Shown here: positions 58,596 to 64,000 of the stretch, one piece after another
Position numbering within the stretch: the stretch's first letter is position 1
Layout: each line of letters opens with the position of its first letter
NCBI RefSeq assembly: GCF_032452875.1
Contig: NC_083876.1
Location: 26,014,001 to 26,078,000 of the forward strand
DNA length: 64,000 nucleotides
Source: Bos javanicus
Taxonomy: Eukaryota > Chordata > Mammalia > Artiodactyla > Bovidae
Direction of reading: 5' to 3'
Position numbers and translations under genes: made by a program
Notes under the pieces: model-generated
The model's database searches: none
What the model saw: the letters and a program-made list of their open reading frames with translations, nothing else
Told to the model about the DNA's origin: nothing

Positions 58596-58644
58596 TGTGA
58601 AAGACTAGCTGGCCATTATTATTGTGAAAGACTAGCTGGCCATT
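58596..58644 (+). repeat. 22-nt direct repeat
   Basis: Identical 22-nt copies at 58596-58617 and 58623-58644 (gtgaaagactagctggccat core), separated by five bases. Confidence 0.97.
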
Positions 58645-59560
58645 CAGGCTGGGATCACCTGCTTGGCTGCATATTTGAGTGATATCAGATTCCAAACTGT
58701 CATCTGAGGTTTTTCTTAGGTCCAGATATTTTATGTCACTATTTCACACTGTGGTAATCCCCCTCTTAGATGATAGCTTTTACTAACAGATTTTCTGGGA
58801 GATTGTCAAGTACATCAAATTTCTAATGGGAAAGTCTGTGCTCTTCACTTTCTCAAAACAATATCTATTTGAGAAACCAAATGAACAGCAAAGGATTATT
58901 TGGTAAGCACTGGGATGGACACAGAGAGTTCGATGACATCAAGATGTTTAGCACTTATACCGTATTTTAACTGTGTGATTCATTGTCTTTCTCCTCCATT
59001 AGATTCTGAGGTACTTTATTCACTCAATATTTGGCACTCCATAAATATCTGTGGAATAATTTAATTAGCTATCATGACCTTACATATGTGCTATTCAAAT
59101 GCCTATACATTAAATCCAATGTTCAGTCAGGAGAACACCTATCTTTCTGTGGTGTTGACAATAAGATGAAAAAGACTTACAACCAGCGTGATGGCCGTTG
59201 ACAAAAGTGGTAAGTAACATGGCAGAGAAGTAACAATCAACACACATCAATATATCAGCTGCCCTGGTACCAGCACTCCATTTCTGTTACTGCATTTAGT
59301 CCCCTCAAAAACTAAGTTAAACCTGAGGCTAGCTTTCATTCTATCAATGTTCTGCCTGAGTTTATACCTCTATAATTGCAGATAAAACAATTCTGAGTTT
59401 CTACTTCCTTGAAAAAGATACAAGTAAAATGAGAAAGATTAAGATGAATTAGGATCCTTAAGACATGATGGGTGACCCAGGAAAGTTAACTCCATTTGGT
59501 AACAGAACACACCCACAGAAGGATCTTACCCAACACCCCCACAAACTGAAAACAGACATA
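58645..59560 (-). other. TPD52L1 first-intron sequence, no recognised feature
   Basis: No exon, RNA gene or named repeat seen. Confidence 0.45.
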
Positions 59561-59564
59561 TACT

Positions 59565-59808
59565 CAGGACTTTGGCCACCTGATGAGAAGAGCCAAATCA
59601 CTGAAAAAGACCGTGATGCTGGGAAAGATTGAAGGCAGGAGGAGAAGGGGATGACAGAGCATTACATGGCGGAAGGCATCATCAACTCAATGGACATGAG
59701 TCTGAGCAAACTCCAGGAGATAGTGATGGACAGGGAAACCTGATGTGCTGCAGTCCATGGGGCTGCAAAGAGTCGGACATGACTGAGCGACTGAACAACA
59801 GCAACATT
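59565..59808 (+). mobile_element. BovB LINE 3' fragment
   Basis: Sense BovB text: 'ggactttggccacctgatgagaag', 'gtgatgctgggaaagattgaaggcaggag', 'gagtcggacatgactgagcgactgaac'. Truncated and diverged. It is one of two copies with sense 3' ends on plus (the other is 13730-14949). Confidence 0.91.
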
Positions 59809-60234
59809 TGTGGTAGAAAGGTTCTCTTCCTGTCACCCGGGACATAGTTGTATTATACTTTCCAACATCAGTGGTAATTTATGTTCTTTAGAATATATCG
59901 ATAAAAGATAACTGTAGAAAAAGAGTTTAAAAAAAATGTTTAAAAGTGGGTCAAGGGAACAGGCATAAGACGTTAGTCAGGTTTTCTGAAATGAAAGCCA
60001 GCAACAGAGAAGCTTAAGTTCCTTACAGTTGATGTGGTAGATGCGTTCTGCCAGGGGCTGTTTCTGAATGTCACTCCCGTGGGACCACCATGCATCACAA
60101 TGCATCTGAGCCATGCAGACCTGAGCTTTTATGCCTCACCTGCAGTCACATGGCCCTATTCACACCAATGGCTTCTGTTGCTTACAAGCATTTCAAGTGA
60201 ACACACTCCAAACCACGGAGAAAAACATTAAGTC

Positions 60235-61195
60235 AATTTTCAATGAAAAGACATAAAATATTTATTGTGAATCATCTTGGCTCTCCAATGGCCTGTGTTT
60301 CAAGTATAAGATTAAGGCACTTAGAATACGTTTCCCATTTCAAACCATCATTTGCTGGTCTTGAAAGGCACAATTCAACACACACAAAATAGATGCGTGG
60401 TGGATAAATCTGCAACTCAGACCAAAGCAACCCCAAAACACAGTCATAAAAACACAGCAGCCACAAATTTGTGACTAAAAAAACAAATAGTTGTGGAAAA
60501 ACAAAAATAGCTAATCTTCCTGTGGGACAGACTCTAGGAACTTCCTTCTCTGAATAAACTCCTACACTGATGCAGAAAAATAAAACTATTGCAGGAGTGT
60601 GTATAGACAAACCCCAAATAGGTAGACCATCTAAACCTTTAAACCATCCTTTTCTTTTGCATCCCCATCCTCATTTCACAACCCCCAGCCCCATACATAC
60701 ATATTCAAGTTTGCCTCTCTTGGAATTTGGAAAAAAGAAATCAAAATTGACAAAAGATAAATCCTCCAAATTTAACACCCAGCCTCAGATTTTTGCCTTG
60801 AACAAGAAGGGAGATGTTCTCTTTTCTATTACATGAAAATCCCAGGGTAATAAACTATCCTGGATCCAAACTCATCAACAAAAATTAACACTCATTTTTT
60901 AAAAAAGAAATCCCTCCTCTTGGTCTCCCTTCCTCTCCCCTCTTTCTTCTTAAACCATCAGCTACAGGTACCACAGTCTGACTCCAAGGCCTCATCATTT
61001 AAAAAGCATTGGTCAGAGGTATAGGCAGTCTTCCCTTTACGTTAAACAATCAGTTCAATAGCATTCACATTTATCCAGTTTCATTTATTAAAACTTTAGC
61101 ATTTCAAATAGCTGCCATTGACAATGTCCAGGAGAAAAATCTCTGTTCTCCTGAAATCTGAGAAGGAAAATAAATGTTAAAGGAGCTAGAAAGAG
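60235..61195 (-). other. UTR-like unique block of unknown origin
   Basis: The minus strand has AATAAATATTTTATGTC at its low end (signal at plus 60258-60263) preceded by about 900 nt of moderately AT-rich, non-repetitive sequence. It resembles a 3' UTR or UTR retrocopy, but no protein remnant, T-run tail or target duplication is evident. Confidence 0.25.
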
Positions 61196-61256
61196 GTGTT
61201 TCTGAATCACGAAATCTTTAGCAGAAATAAAATATGCAAGAACTAGGAAAGTCTAG

Positions 61257-61458
61257 GGCTTCCTGGGTGGCACTAGTGGTAAAGAACCCGCCTGCCGATG
61301 CAGGAGACAGAAGCGATGGGGATTTGATTCCCTGAGTCGGGAAGATCCCCTGGAGGAGAGCATGGCAACCTGCTCCAGTATGGAGAATCCCATGGACAGA
61401 GGAGCCAGGCAGGCTATAGTCTGCAGGGTCGCAAAGAGTCAGCTGAAGCGATTTAGCA
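61257..61458 (+). mobile_element. Bov-tA SINE
   Basis: Head gggcttcctgggtggcactagtgg to 'aaagagtcagctgaagcgatttagca', with a small internal deletion near 61380. Confidence 0.92.
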
Positions 61459-61559
61459 TGCACAAAGGCAAGTTAAATACAAGAAAATGCAATGGCTAAA
61501 TAAAATATGAAAATATAACCTTACTGGTAAGAAGGAAAATGCAAATTAAAATTGAAAAA

Positions 61560-62030
61560 ATCATATGATTTTTCATCTAAGAGATTAGCAAAAATGCGAA
61601 TGTGGGAGCACAGCCTGTGCTGATAAGGTTGTAGAGAAACAACCTTACGTGGTCTTCCTCCACGTCACTCACTTCCAGACTGTGACAACTGATTGAGAGC
61701 CCCTCTGACCCTGCCCTCCCACTTCTGCGAATCAATCTTACAGAAGAAAAAGAAGACTTAAGAAAACAGGTATTAAATATTTACAGCAGCATTGTTGGCA
61801 GCTGTAGAAAACAAACAAAAAAAAAACCTGGGTGCTCATTAGTATAGAAATGTCAGAGACAAGCACAGGACACTCGCACAGAGTACTATTTTTCAGTTAT
61901 TAAAAATAATGAATTGGATCGACATGCATGGACCAGGAGGAAGGTTCACTGTATGTTGTTAAATGTGTTAAAGCAAATTGCCGAGTCATGTTTGCCTATG
62001 ACCCATTTGCGAAGAAGAATAAAAACTGTT
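61560..62030 (+). mobile_element. Old L1 LINE 3' fragment
   Basis: Sense blocks in L1 order: 'gctgataaggttgtagagaaac', 'cacttctgcgaatcaatcttacag', 'atttacagcagcattgttgg', 'gttattaaaaataatgaa', 'gacatgcatggaccagg'. Strongly diverged. Confidence 0.6.
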
Positions 62031-62787
62031 GGGAAAGGCAGTCTCAAGAATGAGGTCTTCAGACCTCCATCTGGCAGAATAAGAAAGGGCCTTGGGCCTG
62101 GGATATTTCATACCGAGAGATAAAGAGCCCACATGGCCTCTGCGGGGTTTATCACCTCGTAAGGGAATCTCTTTCCTTATCTCAGGCTTAGTGGGTGCTT
62201 TTTTGCTCTGCTTAAGCATGTGGCAATGGCTTCCAAGCACACCCTACTTTCAGTATTTCAGACTCCACACGGGTGGGGTTGGGATCATTCCTCTCCATTG
62301 CTGATGGTGGTAGAAAGGAGAGGGGTAAGTAAGATCCATTGCCCTTGTCTACCTGGGTGAGGGAGGGGACTTGCTAGTCCTGAGGGACCTAGGCACACTA
62401 ATGAAGCTGATCTTTCTCTCTTTCTGTGTAAGCAAAGCACTGTTCCATCGAGTGCTTGACTGTGTTGCTGTATTTTCCTTGGTAACTCCAATATCAAGAT
62501 ACAATGGACAAGAGTGTTTAAAGTTCTCTCCTGGCATTGGTGTGTGGTGTTTTGCTCCCTTGGGATAAATATCCAGCACACAGTACTCTGCTCAACAGAA
62601 ATACCTTTTATATGTGAACATGAATGTCCATGTGTTTCTAAGTGTACTGAGAAAGGTGAGAAAAAATACACATGAAATCATTAATGCTATTTATTGCAAA
62701 AGGGTGAGATTGGACAGGGCAAAGATTAACTGTTTGACATACCTCTGTATTACCTGGCTGGTTACAATAAGTATATGCAATTGACTG

Positions 62788-63345
62788 GATGTTCGTGGTC
62801 TCCCCAGATTCACATGTTGAAATCATAATTTCCAATGTGATGATATTAGGAGGTGGGGTCTTTGGGAAGGGATTAGGTCATGAGGGCTTCCCTCGTGGCT
62901 CAAATGGTAAAGAAGCTGCCTGCAGTGCAGGAGACCCAGGTTCAATTCCTAGGTTGGGAAGATCCCCTTGAGAAGGAAATAGCAACCCATGCTATTCTTG
63001 CCTGGACAGAGGAGCCTGGCAGGCTACAGTCTATGGGGTCACAAAGAGTTGGACATGACTGAGTGACTAACACTTCTAGATAATGAGGATGGAGGCCTCA
63101 TGAATGGGATTAGTGCCCTTATAAAAGAGACCCCTGAGAGTTCTCGCCCCCTTCCACCATGTGAAGACATAGCAAAAAGACGGCCGTCTATGAACCAGGA
63201 AGTGGATTCCCACCAGACACAGAATCTGCTGGCACCTTGATCTTGGACTTTCTAGCCTCCAGAAGTGTGATAAATATATTTCTGTTGTTTAAGCCACTGA
63301 GTCTATGGCATTTTTGTTATGGTAGCCTGAATGGACTAACATAGT
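62788..63345 (+). mobile_element. ERVL-MaLR-type solo LTR split by a SINE
   Basis: Left part (62788-62883: 'attcacatgttgaaatcata', 'gtgatgatattaggaggtggggtctttggga') and right part (63085-63345: 'catgaatgggattagtgccc', 'ccttccaccatgtgaagacat', 'tctgttgtttaagccactgagtctatgg') form one LTR. The Bov-tA at 62884-63075 interrupts it. The plus strand ends near 'gaatggactaaca'. Confidence 0.75.
62884..63075 (+). mobile_element. Bov-tA SINE inside the MaLR LTR
   Basis: Head gggcttccctcgtggctcaaatgg to 'agttggacatgactgagtgac'. Confidence 0.93.
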
Positions 63346-64000
63346 ATGTAACTGTTAAAATTTCTCAAAATTTGCATTTTATAATTTCAAAATTATAGAT
63401 AAGTAAAATTTTAAAAGATAACAAAACTATAAATATATATACAAGACACTACCTATCCTAGTCAATTCAGGTAAGAAAGATAAGTACTTAGGTCCTGGCT
63501 ATTTCTCTTCTAAGTTATCCAGAAAATGAGACTATAGGTTCAGGAGTCCCATGGTTACAAATATGTATCCCATTGTTAGAGTAAGAAAGTCTTTTCTAAT
63601 GTCTAACTCAAATTACTCTCACTACCATCAAAGCAAACGCCTCATTTCCATTCAGAACAAACAACATTTATTTATTATCTTGTTTCAGTGGAATCAATGA
63701 AAAATTATACAATATCACTGATGTGTTATTTTTAACAATACTAACTGGTATGTTCAGCAAGCTCTCTTAAAGACAAATATTGAAAACTAACAACATAAAA
63801 GTGAAATGTTAAATGTCAAAAAAATGGAGGATTATTTTTACATTTTATGATAAGTTTGTTAAAAACAAACATTTTGCATTGTAAAACACCAATTTTCCAG
63901 AAAAACAATGATAACATTAAAAGCTCAAAATATCATGCTAATTTTAAAACATATAAAACTGTAGTTTGAAATTTTAAAACAAATTTTATGTAAAATGCAT
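63346..64000 (-). other. TPD52L1 first-intron sequence at window edge
   Basis: AT-rich. No first exon, CpG-rich promoter or named repeat is seen, so the TPD52L1 promoter lies further right. Confidence 0.5.

Overview
This window is nuclear DNA from a ruminant mammal (cattle, sheep, goat or a relative). Two sequence facts show this. Two vertebrate genes with consensus splice sites lie on opposite strands. The DNA is also packed with ruminant retroposons: BovB LINE fragments and their dependent SINEs Bov-tA and Bov-A2, with their stock sequences, tails and target-site duplications. Nothing bacterial or viral-episomal is present. Almost all long open frames are BovB or SINE sequence, or chance frames.

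Left part (1 to about 10,925, + strand): the last three coding exons of HDDC2 (HD-domain 5'-deoxynucleotidase), at 1612-1680, 5694-5832 and 10573-10670, followed by a short 3' UTR with AATAAA signals. Upstream exons, including the HD motif, lie before base 1.

Middle (about 10,926 to 17,285): a convergent intergenic interval of about 6.3 kb. It holds two endogenous-retrovirus LTRs, a BovB copy whose 5' half is inverted (a twin-priming event with clean target-site duplication), and a perfect 62-bp tandem duplication.

Right part (17,286 to 64,000, - strand): TPD52L1 (tumour protein D53). Six coding exons are legible from right to left: 48691-48806, 40206-40354, 30973-31074, 26020-26058, 23010-23070 and 17286-17414 (stop codon TAA). 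They join in frame to 198 residues plus the missing first-exon residues, which fits the usual D53 length of about 204. Exon 26020-26058 is a 39-nt in-frame cassette. The first coding exon and promoter lie beyond 64,000. Its introns carry most of the repeats, plus a full-length processed RPLP1 pseudogene (45243-45844) that was later split by an L1 insertion.

The HDDC2/TPD52L1 tail-to-tail order matches what I recall of human 6q22, so this is probably the bovid equivalent (BTA9 in cattle; inference). I found no convincing new biological system. The most informative items are retrotransposition events with datable nesting and the TPD52L1 alternative-splicing possibilities.
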